From Oscillatoria acuminata PCC 6304 (lineage in GTDB: Bacteria > Cyanobacteriota > Cyanobacteriia > Cyanobacteriales > Laspinemataceae): a DNA stretch of 64,000 nucleotides. Position 1 is the stretch's first letter. Every line of letters begins with the position of its first letter. Position numbers and translations under genes: made by a program. The notes under the pieces were generated by a model, which saw only the letters and a list, made by a program, of their open reading frames with translations, had not been told where the DNA came from and searched no databases. Positions 1 to 9,538 of the stretch are shown here, piece by piece. The stretch spans positions 7,606,501-7,670,500 of the forward strand of contig NC_019693.1 of assembly GCF_000317105.1 (NCBI RefSeq), written 5' to 3'.

Positions 1-89
1 AACCCTCTAGTATGCTTGGGTTATTGGCCTTAGGTTTGACCTTTGCAGGCAGTCGGTCCCGGAAAAAAGGTCAGGAGATCGCGGGTTAA
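1..89 (+). CDS. PEP-CTERM anchor protein, 3' end only
   Basis: Reading in the frame that begins at base 3 gives 28 residues and a stop at 87-89: PSSMLGLLALGL, then TFAG, then a basic tail SRSRKK. The two bases before it (aa) fit a preceding Glu codon, so the motif is probably P-E-P-S-S followed by one hydrophobic helix and Arg/Lys residues, the layout of a PEP-CTERM sorting signal. Proteins with this tail are exported and, where an exosortase exists, cleaved at PEP and anchored to the cell surface. The functional part of the gene lies outside the window, so its role cannot be told. The gene converges on the vWA gene. Confidence 0.7.
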   Translation, partial: PSSMLGLLALGLTFAGSRSRKKGQEIAG

Positions 90-126
90 GCGTAGATTAG
101 AACCTGACTTTCCAAGCTGATCAACC

Positions 127-293
127 AGAAACCGGGTTTCTGGGACAGGCTCTACACATAGTCTCAGAACCCACCCTAAAAAATGTAGAGGCGATTCGCG
201 AATCGCCTCTACATTTTTTTAGGGGTAATGGGTAAGTCCCATGGGATAAGTTTTGCCTTCTTTCCCCAAAATTGAGTCAGAAACCGGGTTTCT
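127..293. repeat. Two copies of a dispersed 15-bp palindrome (AGAAACCGGGTTTCT)
   Basis: AGAAACCGGGTTTCT occurs at 127-141 and again at 279-293. The same core or a near match returns at 28769-28784, 28821-28836, 50091-50105, 63736-63752 and about 63787-63801, always between genes or at gene ends. It is a short dispersed palindrome of unknown function. Confidence 0.7.
173..226. terminator. Long perfect hairpin between convergent genes
   Basis: Bases 181-198 and 199-216 are perfect reverse complements, with no loop at the centre (TTCG|CGAA). The pairing extends through A/T tracts into ACCCT/AGGGGT with a one-base bulge. The hairpin lies between the stop of the PEP-CTERM gene (89) and the stop of the minus-strand vWA gene (314), and each arm is flanked by a T-run on the proper strand. 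A bidirectional intrinsic terminator is the simplest reading; it could also be a dispersed palindromic repeat. Confidence 0.6.
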
Positions 294-313
294 TGACGAT
301 GATGGGGTTGATG

Positions 314-1549
314 TTATTGCAAAATAGTTTTGGAGACGATGCGGGTTTTTTTGCGATCGGCTTCAGAGAGTTCTTGTCCCTCTTGGAGGCGGGTGGCACT
401 GGTTTGGAGGACGGTTGCTCCGCCTTTGTCGCCCATTTGTAAGGCGGTTTTGGCGGCAGTTTGTAACATGGTGGCAGCACCCGCCCGATCGCCTTGTTGG
501 ATTTTCTGTTCGGCAATTTGGGTTTGCCGATATTTCGCTAAGGCAAGGGTATGCTGCTGTACCGTGGGGTCGATCGCCGGGTGATAGGCACTCAGGACAT
601 TAGCATCGATCACGAACGGATCACTGAGAATCTGTTTCCGTCCGGCGGAAGGGTCATCATACCGAATTTGCAATTCCGCTAAGGTTTGTTTACCTTCGGC
701 AAATTTACCAATATATAGGTTGGCTAAAATCACCCGTTCTGTGGTCATAATATCCCCTAAGCGCACCTCAAACAGTCCATTTTTAGCCTCTACGGGGAGT
801 TCAATGGTTTCTGGTGAGACTTGGGCGACGGGTTTGAGTTCGGCAAGGCGAACTTTTGGCATGAGCTTAAGTTGCAGGTAAGCATTGGTTAAGGCAACGG
901 ATTGAATCCGACTGAATAAGCGGCTAAACTCTTCAACGGCTTGTTCCGGGCGTTCGATATGAGACAATGCACCTCGGGCAGCAGTGGCAATGGATTCGAG
1001 AACATCAAGGTTCCAGTGATCCCCAAATCCGAGGGTATTGAGGGTGAGGTTGGCATCGGCTGCTTCCGAGGCTAATTTCAGACAGCGATCGTTGCTGCCA
1101 TGTTCGTTTTCGCCATCGGTGAGGATGAAGGCTTGGGAGACGGTGCCGGTTGCCCCTTTTTTGAGTTCTTCTATGCCTTTTTTCATGCCTTCATCGATCG
1201 CCGTCCCACCATCGGCTTTGAGTTTGTCGATTTGTTTTTTGATGCGATCGGTATCTTCGATCGCCTGATTGGAAACGATCACTTTGGCGCGATGATCGAA
1301 GGCGACGATGCTGAGGCGATCGCCGGGTTTGAGTCGGTCAATCAGGCGATGAGCAGCCTCTTTCACCGTGGTTAACGGACGTCCGGTCATGGATCCGCTA
1401 TGGTCCAAAATCAGGCAGAGGTTGAGAGGGACTGAGGTTTCTAAACCGGCGGCGATCGCGGAAATGGATAGAGAAAGTTGACGCTGAGAACTGGGTTGAC
1501 CCGCGTCTATATTGGCATCACTGAGGGCTGGATGGATAGCAACTTTCAT
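314..1549 (-). CDS. von Willebrand factor A (vWA) domain protein
   Basis: A 411-residue protein. An N-terminal beta-rich segment (about 1-40) leads into a vWA domain with an intact MIDAS metal site: LILDHSGSM supplies DxSxS, with a Thr (ADGGTAI) and an Asp (ILTDGEN) later. The rest, about 230-411, is a beta-sandwich plus helical tail as in the cyanobacterial 'VWA domain-containing' family. Such proteins bind divalent metal and protein partners in the cytosol; the partner is not evident. The frame is open as far as a GTG at 1720, but the ATG at 1549 (MKVAIHPAL) is preceded by AGGAGAAA at good spacing and matches the family N-terminus. The upstream serine hydrolase gene runs the same way and ends 157 nt before this start. 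Confidence 0.85.
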   Translation of the reverse strand: MKVAIHPALSDANIDAGQPSSQRQLSLSISAIAAGLETSVPLNLCLILDHSGSMTGRPLTTVKEAAHRLIDRLKPGDRLSIVAFDHRAKVIVSNQAIEDTDRIKKQIDKLKADGGTAIDEGMKKGIEELKKGATGTVSQAFILTDGENEHGSNDRCLKLASEAADANLTLNTLGFGDHWNLDVLESIATAARGALSHIERPEQAVEEFSRLFSRIQSVALTNAYLQLKLMPKVRLAELKPVAQVSPETIELPVEAKNGLFEVRLGDIMTTERVILANLYIGKFAEGKQTLAELQIRYDDPSAGRKQILSDPFVIDANVLSAYHPAIDPTVQQHTLALAKYRQTQIAEQKIQQGDRAGAATMLQTAAKTALQMGDKGGATVLQTSATRLQEGQELSEADRKKTRIVSKTILQ

Positions 1550-1706
1550 TAAAATTTCTCCTGGCAAACAAAAAGCGGTCCCGATGGGTGGTCCTGAATC
1601 CGGGTATTTAACTATCTGGATTTTGGCACATCCGCTATCGAGACTGCTAATGTTGCCGAGAGAATCCCTCAGAGAATAGAGACCCCAGGGGGTCAGGGTC
1701 TCCTGG

Positions 1707-3320
1707 TTAGAGTTCTCCACTAAAGGATTGGTAAACCACTTGGGACATTTGCCGGATTAACTCTTCTGCCTCGGGGTCATTGTGGGGACGTTTGACGATC
1801 GCCGCCATTAAATAACGCTTCCCATTCGGCATATCTACCAATCCCGCATCGGAAATGGCGGTCCCAATATCCCCGGTTTTGTGGGCGATCGCTGCGCCGG
1901 AACCCAATCCTTGAGGGAGTAGGGAATTATTCACCGTACCCTGCATAATCTTCAACAGGCGATCGCGACTTCTCAAAGACAGTACCTGTCCCCGTTCCAC
2001 CAGTCCCATTACCTGCACCAAATCTTGGGGACTGGTGGTGTTGGTTCCGGCTAAATCCGGGAGAGGGTTGGCGATCGCCGTGTTGCTCAATCCCCAGGAT
2101 GCAAAGCGCTGATTCAGGGCTGCTGCACCCCCCAACCGCTCAATTAACATATTGGTCGCCGTATTATCGCTAATCTGGCTCATTTTAGTCGCCGTTTCTA
2201 GGGCACTGTACTTCGTCCCCGGTTCGGTGAATTGCATATCCCCGGACCCTTCAGCGATATGCTCCTCTTTCATAGTCAGCATTTCATTCAGGGTGATTTT
2301 TCCCGCATCCACGTCCTGGAAAAATGCAATTAAAATCGGCACTTTAATCGTACTGGCAGCGGAAAATCTCTGGGACCCATTCAAGTCCAGATAAGCCCCC
2401 GTATCCAATTCAATGGCATAAACCCCTGGGGTCAATTCCGGATGTTCTGCCGCCATTGCCTGCAATTTTTCTTTCAGGGTCGTGATTTCCTGGCTGATCG
2501 GTAGGGCCTGGAGATTGTAAGCAGCCGTGACCTGTTCTTGTTGTTCTTCTTGGGTTTCAGCGTTTCCAGCCGCCCCGACGGTGTGGTTATCCGCAGGATT
2601 CCAGATGGATAAGAGGGTACCCGCGAGGACTCCGAGTCCCACCCCAAGAATCAGCAACCGCGCCCCATAAATCAGGGGCGAGATTTTGGTCCGTTTCGGT
2701 TTCTTCTCGGTGGTTTTCCGGGTTCTAGCTTGGGGGGAACTCGGTTTGGAGGAAGTCCCGGCAGTGCGTTTAGATGGACTTTTTGGAGTCCGCTTGCGGG
2801 GGGGTTTATTTCCAGAATCTGGGGGTCTTCGCCCGGGCACTCGTTCCCGGGGAGAGTCGGATCCTTCTTGGGGCAAGTGACGACTCAGGGAGGTATAGGG
2901 TCGTTGTTCGGCGAGGCGATCGCGGGATTTGGACCCACGGGGAGGGCGGGGATTGTCCAAACTGGCATAGTCCGGTTGGTTCCGGGAACGAGGGACCCGG
3001 CCCATTCGCAATTGTTCAGCTAACTGTTGAGACTGTTGCTGTTGTTGGGCCTGATGAGAGCGAGATTGTGCCGATTGTGCCGGTTCGCCATCGCCCAAGG
3101 TGGGGATGCCGGATCCGGTTTTTCTGGGGTCCCGGGGTGGCGTTTCCAGAGGGCGATCGCCACGGGTCCCGGGGACGGATTTGCGGGAAGCGGATTTGGT
3201 TGCTTTTTTCCCCGATGTCTTAGTTTTAGTTTTTTTTACCCGCTTTGTCGGTTCGCCAGACTCTGCTTTTTCCGAAGGCACGACCGACAAAAATGACCGA
3301 ATTGGAGACCTTTGAGCCAC
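1707..3320 (-). CDS. Membrane-anchored serine hydrolase of the class A beta-lactamase fold
   Basis: With the GTG start at 3320 the protein has 537 residues. Residues about 1-215 are highly charged and rich in Lys, Arg, Pro, Ser and Gln. A single membrane helix follows (LLILGVGLGVLAGTLLSIW), then a beta-lactamase2 domain with the three expected motifs: S-x-x-K (STIK), SDN (SDNTATNML) and KTG (AHKTGDIG). The active site would lie in the periplasm and the basic tail in the cytoplasm. A role in peptidoglycan metabolism or beta-lactam hydrolysis is possible; the sequence does not decide. The frame extends to another GTG at 3434 without a ribosome-binding site, whereas 3320 has AGGAG six bases upstream. 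Confidence 0.75.
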   Translation of the reverse strand: MAQRSPIRSFLSVVPSEKAESGEPTKRVKKTKTKTSGKKATKSASRKSVPGTRGDRPLETPPRDPRKTGSGIPTLGDGEPAQSAQSRSHQAQQQQQSQQLAEQLRMGRVPRSRNQPDYASLDNPRPPRGSKSRDRLAEQRPYTSLSRHLPQEGSDSPRERVPGRRPPDSGNKPPRKRTPKSPSKRTAGTSSKPSSPQARTRKTTEKKPKRTKISPLIYGARLLILGVGLGVLAGTLLSIWNPADNHTVGAAGNAETQEEQQEQVTAAYNLQALPISQEITTLKEKLQAMAAEHPELTPGVYAIELDTGAYLDLNGSQRFSAASTIKVPILIAFFQDVDAGKITLNEMLTMKEEHIAEGSGDMQFTEPGTKYSALETATKMSQISDNTATNMLIERLGGAAALNQRFASWGLSNTAIANPLPDLAGTNTTSPQDLVQVMGLVERGQVLSLRSRDRLLKIMQGTVNNSLLPQGLGSGAAIAHKTGDIGTAISDAGLVDMPNGKRYLMAAIVKRPHNDPEAEELIRQMSQVVYQSFSGEL

Positions 3321-3525
3321 ACCACACTCCTCTTGTTTCGTTCTTGCTGCTTGTTCGGCTAACCCAGCCCCTAAGTACCCGTTCTGAGAATTACCTTTGC
3401 CCGCAGCATCGTCAATCGTAACCCCTTGAGGCACGCTTTTGGCGATCGCGCGGACAACCTTGGGCCGAAATTCTGGGGCCGAACCCGGGTTGCTGGAGAA
3501 TTTCTCTATTCAAGGGCTATAACGC

Positions 3526-4299
3526 CTATAGCGTATCACCAACCCCAGATCCTTGGGACAATGCCCACTCCATTTGTGTCAAGATTCCCCGCAACATGGC
3601 GACTTCTTGAGTGGATAATTGAGCACGATTGTACAACCGTCGGAATTTTTCCAGTCTCCGGGGCGCAGTATGAGGATAAAGATACCCAATTTCTAAGAGC
3701 AATCGTTCTAAGTGTTGATAATATCCCTCTAATTCCTCCAAAGAGGCAGTGGGAACGCTAGAACTGGCGCTGATCAAGGGGGACGGGATGCTAGTTTTGT
3801 CTTCTGAGAGTCCAGTCGCCTGTTGGTAGAGTTCGGTGGCGCAAACGGCGACGGATTGGGCCAAGTTTAAGGAAGGATACTCGGGACTGGAGGGAATTTG
3901 GACGAATCGCTGGGCGTAGTTGAGTTCATCGTTGCTCAATCCTCGGTCTTCTCGGCCAAAAATTAAGGCGGATGGGGTTTCTAATAGCCAAGGGAGGGCG
4001 ACTCGGGGGGTTTCTAAGTCGGTGGGTAAGGACCGCGATCGCCCGGTGGTGGCGATCGCCCGTTGACATCCCACCAGGGCCTGTGGGAGTTCGTTGACAA
4101 TTTGGGCCGCTTCTAAAATATCTGCCCCATGTACGGCCATTTTAATCGCCCATTCATCCTGGCGATCGCACTGGGGATTCACCAAGACTAACTGAGACAA
4201 CCCCATATTTTTCATCACTCGGGCCACTGAACCCACGTTCAAGGGGCCAGCCGGTTCTACGAGCACGATCCGAATTCTGGCTAATGCGCTTTCACTCAT
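3526..4299 (-). CDS. trmJ: SPOUT-family RNA 2'-O-methyltransferase, TrmJ type
   Basis: 257 residues. The N-terminus IRIVLVEPAGPLNVGSVARVMKNMG carries the SpoU motif 1 (N-x-G-S-x-A-R), IFGREDRGLSNDEL is motif 2 and IPSSPEYPSLNLAQSVAV is motif 3, which forms the SPOUT knot that binds S-adenosylmethionine. A helical tail (about 180-257) matches the TrmJ group, which methylates the ribose at tRNA position 32. The ATG is followed by a typical start (MSESALARIRIV). The gene is divergent from mutS, with a repeat-filled 399-bp gap between. Exact substrate (tRNA 32 versus another site) is inferred from the subfamily only. Confidence 0.85.
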   Translation of the reverse strand: MSESALARIRIVLVEPAGPLNVGSVARVMKNMGLSQLVLVNPQCDRQDEWAIKMAVHGADILEAAQIVNELPQALVGCQRAIATTGRSRSLPTDLETPRVALPWLLETPSALIFGREDRGLSNDELNYAQRFVQIPSSPEYPSLNLAQSVAVCATELYQQATGLSEDKTSIPSPLISASSSVPTASLEELEGYYQHLERLLLEIGYLYPHTAPRRLEKFRRLYNRAQLSTQEVAMLRGILTQMEWALSQGSGVGDTL

Positions 4300-4338
4300 G
4301 GTGGGAATGATCAGGGTGGGGATGCGTCTTAATCAAAA

Positions 4339-4543
4339 CCCGCAGGCTGAAGCCTGGGGCTACACAGACGAAGCCTGCCTTACCCGCAGGCTGAAGCCTG
4401 GGGCTACACAGACGAAGCCTGCCTTCGCAGGCTACTAGAATAAACTAACTTTTGACAACCGGATCTGGTATAACAATACTCTTCAGCCCGCGCAGGCGGG
4501 CTTTGTCCGTATAGCCTCCGGGCTTCAGCCTGCGGGTTTTTTG
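4339..4543. repeat. Three copies of a dispersed ~52-bp palindromic repeat in the trmJ-mutS gap
   Basis: Two direct copies (4339-4381 and 4383-4433) of a unit beginning CCCGCAGGCTGAAGCCTGGG, and one inverted relative at 4485-4543 ending in GCGGGTTTTTT. The same family appears at 10846-10964, 18358-18410, 18616-18668, 26992-27046 and 31231-31283. Each unit contains self-complementary parts (GCCTGC...GCAGGC). The inverted copy, with its T-run, could also end transcription on the plus strand. The rest of this 399-bp gap holds the divergent promoters, which I cannot place. Confidence 0.8.
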
Positions 4544-4698
4544 GATCATAGAGGAATTGGGGACCCAATGCAACCGATCGCCTCTCCCCCTAACCGATGG
4601 GAGATTTCCGCAAGTTTTTAGAACATCGGGGATAGCAGCAGTTTATCATCTATAAAAAGCCGAATGGCTTGCCCTGTGTTTGGATTCTGGATAAACCC

Positions 4699-7362
4699 AT
4701 GAGCGATCGCCCCTCTGCATCTACCCCGACTGATATGACTGGGATTAAAACCACCCAGACCCATATTACCAATGCTGACTATCGCGAACTCGATCGCAGT
4801 CGCCTCTCGGCGATGTATCGGCATTATGCGGAGGTCAAGGATCAATATCCCCATTCCCTGCTGTTGTATCGGGTGGGGGATTTCTTTGAAACCTTTTTCC
4901 AGGATGCGATCGTCGTGGCGCGAGAACTGGAATTAGTCCTCACCAGTAAACAGGGGGGAGATGTGGGACGAGTCCCCATGACGGGAGTCCCCCATCATGC
5001 CTTAGAACGCTATGCCATGCAATTAGTGGAAAAAGGCTACTCCGTCGCTGTGTGCGATCAAGTGGAAGATGCAGCAGAAGCGAAAGGATTAGTCCGACGC
5101 GAAGTGACTCGGGTGATTACCCCGGGTACACTCCTAGAAGATGGAATGCTCAAAGCGCGCACTAATAACTTTTTAGCGGCAGTCGTCATGGCCGGAAATC
5201 AGTGGGGATTAGCCTATACAGATATTTCCACTGGGGAATTCTTCACCACCCAAGCGGAAGAGTTAGACCATCTCACACAAGAGTTAATGCGTCTGCAACC
5301 ATCGGAAGTGCTAGTTCCGACCAATGCACCGGATATTGGTACATTGTTGCGTCCGGGGGAAAAGTCTCAACATCTCTCGGAGTATCTCCCTTCCTGCTTT
5401 TGCTATTCTCTGCGATCGCAAAAATCCTTTACCCTAGTTGAAGCACGGCAGCGGATTTTTCAGTATTTCAAACTCCGCAGCTTGGAAGGGGTAGGATGTG
5501 AAAATCTTCCCTTAGCAGTGCGTGCAGCAGGGGGATTATTGGAATATCTGGAAGCGACGCAAAAGGAAAATCGGATTCCCCTGCAATTAGTTAAAAGTTA
5601 TACATTAGCCGATTATTTAATTGTTGATGCCCAAACTCGCCGCAATTTAGAAATTACCCAAACCGTCCGCGATGGCACATTTTATGGGTCGTTGTTATGG
5701 GCGATCGACCGCACAAAAACCGCAATGGGTGGGAGAGCATTAAGGCGTTGGATTTTGCAACCCTTGCTGAAGATTAAAGGGATTCGATCGCGACAGGATA
5801 CGGTGGAGGAATTGGTCCAAAAAACGGAACTGCGCGAAGAAATTCAAACGCTGTTATCAGAAATTTATGACATCGAACGCCTCACCGTTCGGGCGGGTTC
5901 GGGAACGGCAAATGCCCGCGATTTACTGGCATTAGCCGATTCTTTGGCGAAATTGCCGGAACTCTCTGCCTTGGCACAACAAGGGAATTCTCCCTATTTG
6001 AAACCCTTACAACAAGTGCCATCAGAACTGGAGGCATTGGCGGGTCGCGTGAAGCGGGCGATTGTGGAATCTCCGCCGCTACATTTAAGCGATGGGGGGT
6101 TAATTCGTCCGAATATGTATGAGGAGTTGGATGAGATGCGATCGCTCGTTGAAGGCGATCAGCAATGGTTGGCGAATTTGGAAGTGCAGGAACGGGAACG
6201 CACGGGAATTTCTAACTTGAAAGTGGGGTATAATAAGACCTTTGGATATTATATCAGTATTTTGCGGTCAAAAAGTGAGCAAGCTCCTGCGGATTATGTG
6301 CGTCGGCAAACTTTGACCAATGAAGAACGGTATATTACCCCAGAGTTAAAAGAACGGGAATCGCGGATTCTGACGGCACAGGAGGATTTGAATAAATTAG
6401 AATATGAGATTTTCGTCCAGTTGCGATCGCAGGTGGGAGAATATGCGGCAATGATTCGCAATGTGGCCAAAGCAGTCGCGGCGATCGATGTGTTATGTGG
6501 ATTCGCTGAAATTGCGATCGACCGAGGATATTGCCGTCCGGAAATGGTAGAAAATCGCGAACTGAGAATTACCAATGGTCGTCATCCTGTAGTAGAATAT
6601 TCCATTCCCGCCGGGTTATTTGTCCCCAATTCCACCCGATTGGGGAATGCTGAAGATCCGGGCAAATCTGAAAGCGATCATCGCCTTGCGCCGGATTTAA
6701 TTATTTTAACCGGACCCAATGCTAGTGGCAAGAGTTGCTATTTACGGCAGGTGGGATTAATTCAGTTATTGGCGCAAACCGGGAGTTTCATTCCGGCAAC
6801 TTCCGCCACTTTAGGAATCTGCGATCGTATCTTCACCCGAGTTGGCGCAGTCGATGACTTAGCAACAGGTCAATCCACCTTTATGGTAGAAATGAATGAA
6901 ACCGCCAATATTCTCAATCATGCCTCGCCTAAATCCCTAGTTTTACTTGATGAAATTGGCCGAGGAACCGCCACCTTTGATGGATTATCCATTGCTTGGT
7001 CCGTTGCCGAATATTTAGCTACAGAAATTCGCTCTCGCACAATTTTTGCCACTCATTATCATGAAATGAATGAACTTGCCTCTATTCTATTCAATGTCGC
7101 CAACTATCAAGTCACCGTTCGGGAATTAGCCGATGAAATCGTGTTTTTACATCAAGTCCAACCCGGAGGCGCGGACCGTTCCTACGGTATTGAAGCAGGA
7201 CGGTTAGCAGGGTTACCTTCAGTGGTGATTCAACGCGCAAAAGAGGTGATGAGTCAGATTGAAAAGCATAGTAAAATTGCCGTTGGACTCCGCAAAGGGG
7301 CGAAGAAAGAGGAAGTGAATTCCTCGGAAACAACCGAACAATTAGATATGTTTGATTTTTAA
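4699..7362 (+). CDS. mutS: DNA mismatch repair protein MutS
   Basis: 887 residues from the ATG at 4699; the frame is open upstream to a TTG at 4669, which adds ten unlikely residues. The mismatch-reading domain has the Phe-x-Glu element (GDFFETF, about 60-66). Connector, lever and clamp regions follow, then the ATPase with Walker [15 protein letters not shown], the mobile MutS motif [10 protein letters not shown] and Walker [17 protein letters not shown], ending in a helix-turn-helix. The acidic tail EQLDMFDF resembles clamp-binding tails. MutS recognises mismatches and small loops in the cytosol. The domains are complete and no frame break is seen. Confidence 0.97.
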   Translation: MSDRPSASTPTDMTGIKTTQTHITNADYRELDRSRLSAMYRHYAEVKDQYPHSLLLYRVGDFFETFFQDAIVVARELELVLTSKQGGDVGRVPMTGVPHHALERYAMQLVEKGYSVAVCDQVEDAAEAKGLVRREVTRVITPGTLLEDGMLKARTNNFLAAVVMAGNQWGLAYTDISTGEFFTTQAEELDHLTQELMRLQPSEVLVPTNAPDIGTLLRPGEKSQHLSEYLPSCFCYSLRSQKSFTLVEARQRIFQYFKLRSLEGVGCENLPLAVRAAGGLLEYLEATQKENRIPLQLVKSYTLADYLIVDAQTRRNLEITQTVRDGTFYGSLLWAIDRTKTAMGGRALRRWILQPLLKIKGIRSRQDTVEELVQKTELREEIQTLLSEIYDIERLTVRAGSGTANARDLLALADSLAKLPELSALAQQGNSPYLKPLQQVPSELEALAGRVKRAIVESPPLHLSDGGLIRPNMYEELDEMRSLVEGDQQWLANLEVQERERTGISNLKVGYNKTFGYYISILRSKSEQAPADYVRRQTLTNEERYITPELKERESRILTAQEDLNKLEYEIFVQLRSQVGEYAAMIRNVAKAVAAIDVLCGFAEIAIDRGYCRPEMVENRELRITNGRHPVVEYSIPAGLFVPNSTRLGNAEDPGKSESDHRLAPDLIILTGPNASGKSCYLRQVGLIQLLAQTGSFIPATSATLGICDRIFTRVGAVDDLATGQSTFMVEMNETANILNHASPKSLVLLDEIGRGTATFDGLSIAWSVAEYLATEIRSRTIFATHYHEMNELASILFNVANYQVTVRELADEIVFLHQVQPGGADRSYGIEAGRLAGLPSVVIQRAKEVMSQIEKHSKIAVGLRKGAKKEEVNSSETTEQLDMFDF

Positions 7363-7379
7363 ACAGGATTTGGTTTTGA

Positions 7380-7722
7380 GGGGAAGAACCCCACCCTAAC
7401 CCTCCCCTTGCTAAGGGGAGGGGACCGGAAGAACCCAACCCTAACCCTCCCCTTGCTAAGGGGAGGGAACTGGATTTAGATACCCTTTGGTCAGGTATTA
7501 GAGTAAGTGAAATAGCTTAAAATGGACAAAATTTTGAACATATTTTTGACAATATCTCCAGCTTTCCTTATAGTCATTTTCAATTCACCTCCGGTCCCCT
7601 CCCCTGATTCTTGGGGAGGGTTAGGGTGGGGTTCCCAATTCACATCAGCATAATAGTCATTTTCAATTCACCTCCGGTCCCCTCCCCTGATTCTTGGGGA
7701 GGGTTAGGGTGGGGTTCCCCAT
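7380..7722. repeat. Repeat-filled gap: GGGTTAGGGTGGGG-type units and an 83-bp tandem duplication
   Basis: Two short copies of a unit with CCCTAACCCTCCCCTTGCTA lie at about 7389-7425 and 7437-7468. A longer block starting TAGTCATTTTCAATTCACCT at 7571 is repeated at 7654 (period 83 bp), with an internal hairpin CCCCTCCCC/GGGGAGGG. The second copy runs up to the stop of the phosphatase gene. The gap has no open frame worth calling. Confidence 0.7.
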
Positions 7723-9366
7723 TTATGCCAACATAATACTCGTCTTAAACAAAGAAAGTTCCCCACTCTCTTCACGATTTCCCCCATACAAATCAAAGCA
7801 AACTTCCATCCCTCCTGAGTCCTCTTCCGTAACTCTAAGAATGCCAAAATTATTATAACGACAGACCGCCAAATTCTCAAAATGATAGGGAATATTTTTT
7901 GGCCGATCGCCTAAATCTCCTTCCGGTTTAACTAACATCTCCAAAATCTTTCGTTCCAGTTCCTTCAAATGAGCATAAGCAATCCCACTGGAAGTCACCT
8001 GAAAGACCTTTGCCCCAGGAAACTCAGAATGGGTGAGTTTAAAAGCTGCCCCAATATGAACATCCCCACTAATAAAAATCACCCGTTTGCCGGTTTCTTG
8101 GGCAAACTGAAATACCCACTTTAACAATTGATTTCGCTCATCCCAATTGCTTTCATGTTCCCAATGGTCCCGTTGGTCATCTTGATATCCGAACAAACTT
8201 AAGTCAATTTTGTTAATCACAAAACTACTTAAATGAACCACCGGAACAGGAGACACAATAAATAAAACTTCGGCATCGGATTGATACTGATTGGCAATCC
8301 ATTTTTCAAATCGACTCCCCTGTTCTAACCCTAATGAACGATGATGTTCGCGATTGTAATTGCGATTTCCGCGCATATCTAAGACATAAAAAGCACAGCG
8401 TCCGCAATCAAATCCATAATCAAACTGATTATTCACAAAATCAGTCTCAGGATTATGAGAATGTTCATATTCCCAATAAACCTGGCGCGCTGCTTCAAAC
8501 ATTTCATCGGCAAACTGCAATTGTTCCTGGGTATTTCGCAGTTGCCAGGAGGTATCTAGCAATCCCGCTAGTTCATCGGGAGTATAAGACCCCCATCCAT
8601 CGACAATTTCATGATCATCCCAAATCATATAAGTCGGAAAGCGGCGATAAATGCGCTGCACTTCCGGAATTCCCCAATATCCCCGATATATATCCCGATA
8701 CCAAGTAATCATATCCTCGCGAGTCGGATTCTCAGATTTGACCTTCCGCAACCATTCCCAGATACTCAACTCGGCGTTGCCATCCACATAGACTTGATCT
8801 CCCGTTGCTAACACAAATCGCGCATTAACCTTGGAGAGTTCCTCATTAAATCGGTCCCACATTTCCACATTAGCAAGCTGCCGCCCTTCATAAGGCATAT
8901 GACAACTATAGATGCCAAAATTGATGGTTTTCGGATGTTCGGGAAAGGTGTTAAACCACAGGAGTTCCTCATGTCCCAACTCCCAGGGAGAATCCCGGTT
9001 GGGGTCAAATAACGCATAATAATAACGAGTATCCGGCGTGAGATTCATCAGTTCCATGACGCCGGTGAGGTCGGTTTCTGGGGTGAATGAGACGGGGAGA
9101 ACGATTTCTGGGAAAAATTCTTCTGTATGAGTCGGAGTGGTCAAGCGTAACTGGTATTCACGGCGATCGCCTAAAATCAACAAAGGAATCCCCTGAGTGG
9201 GAATGGGACGAGAAGACACCACTAACCAGTATTCCCCCGGTTCAGAAACCCGGAACCACAGGCGCACCGTGGTGGGGGTCGTATGACCGATAATACTGGT
9301 TTGCTCTAAGGGTGAATTCGGCCAAGGACGCTGTTGAGCATCGTAAAATTTTAGAGGGCGATTCAT
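7723..9366 (-). CDS. PhoD-type metallophosphatase (alkaline phosphatase D family)
   Basis: 547 residues from the ATG at 9366; an in-frame GTG at 9390 would add eight. An N-terminal beta-sandwich (about 1-150) precedes a metallophosphatase domain with NFGIYSCHMPYEG, ATGDQVYVDG, MIWDDHEIVDGWG and FISGDVHIGA, the metal-binding motifs of the PhoD/PhoX-like fold. Unlike classical secreted PhoD, no Tat or Sec signal is seen, so a cytoplasmic enzyme is likely. The substrate is unknown; phosphodiester or phosphomonoester hydrolysis is the family activity. It is followed on the same strand by nothing but repeats, and preceded by a baeRF gene 172 nt upstream. Confidence 0.8.
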   Translation of the reverse strand: MNRPLKFYDAQQRPWPNSPLEQTSIIGHTTPTTVRLWFRVSEPGEYWLVVSSRPIPTQGIPLLILGDRREYQLRLTTPTHTEEFFPEIVLPVSFTPETDLTGVMELMNLTPDTRYYYALFDPNRDSPWELGHEELLWFNTFPEHPKTINFGIYSCHMPYEGRQLANVEMWDRFNEELSKVNARFVLATGDQVYVDGNAELSIWEWLRKVKSENPTREDMITWYRDIYRGYWGIPEVQRIYRRFPTYMIWDDHEIVDGWGSYTPDELAGLLDTSWQLRNTQEQLQFADEMFEAARQVYWEYEHSHNPETDFVNNQFDYGFDCGRCAFYVLDMRGNRNYNREHHRSLGLEQGSRFEKWIANQYQSDAEVLFIVSPVPVVHLSSFVINKIDLSLFGYQDDQRDHWEHESNWDERNQLLKWVFQFAQETGKRVIFISGDVHIGAAFKLTHSEFPGAKVFQVTSSGIAYAHLKELERKILEMLVKPEGDLGDRPKNIPYHFENLAVCRYNNFGILRVTEEDSGGMEVCFDLYGGNREESGELSLFKTSIMLA

Positions 9367-9538
9367 AAGGGTTTCTCGTCTCCATTGCACGGATAGGAAA
9401 GGATAATTCTATTATCTAGGCAATGGAGACACTGGATTCACCCCTCGGAAGTTCTGATTGACTTTACCGTGATTCTCCAATCAGACTGCGGATCTGAGGC
9501 ATCTGTTCGCGACTGGATATTTTCCCCGATCGCAATTC

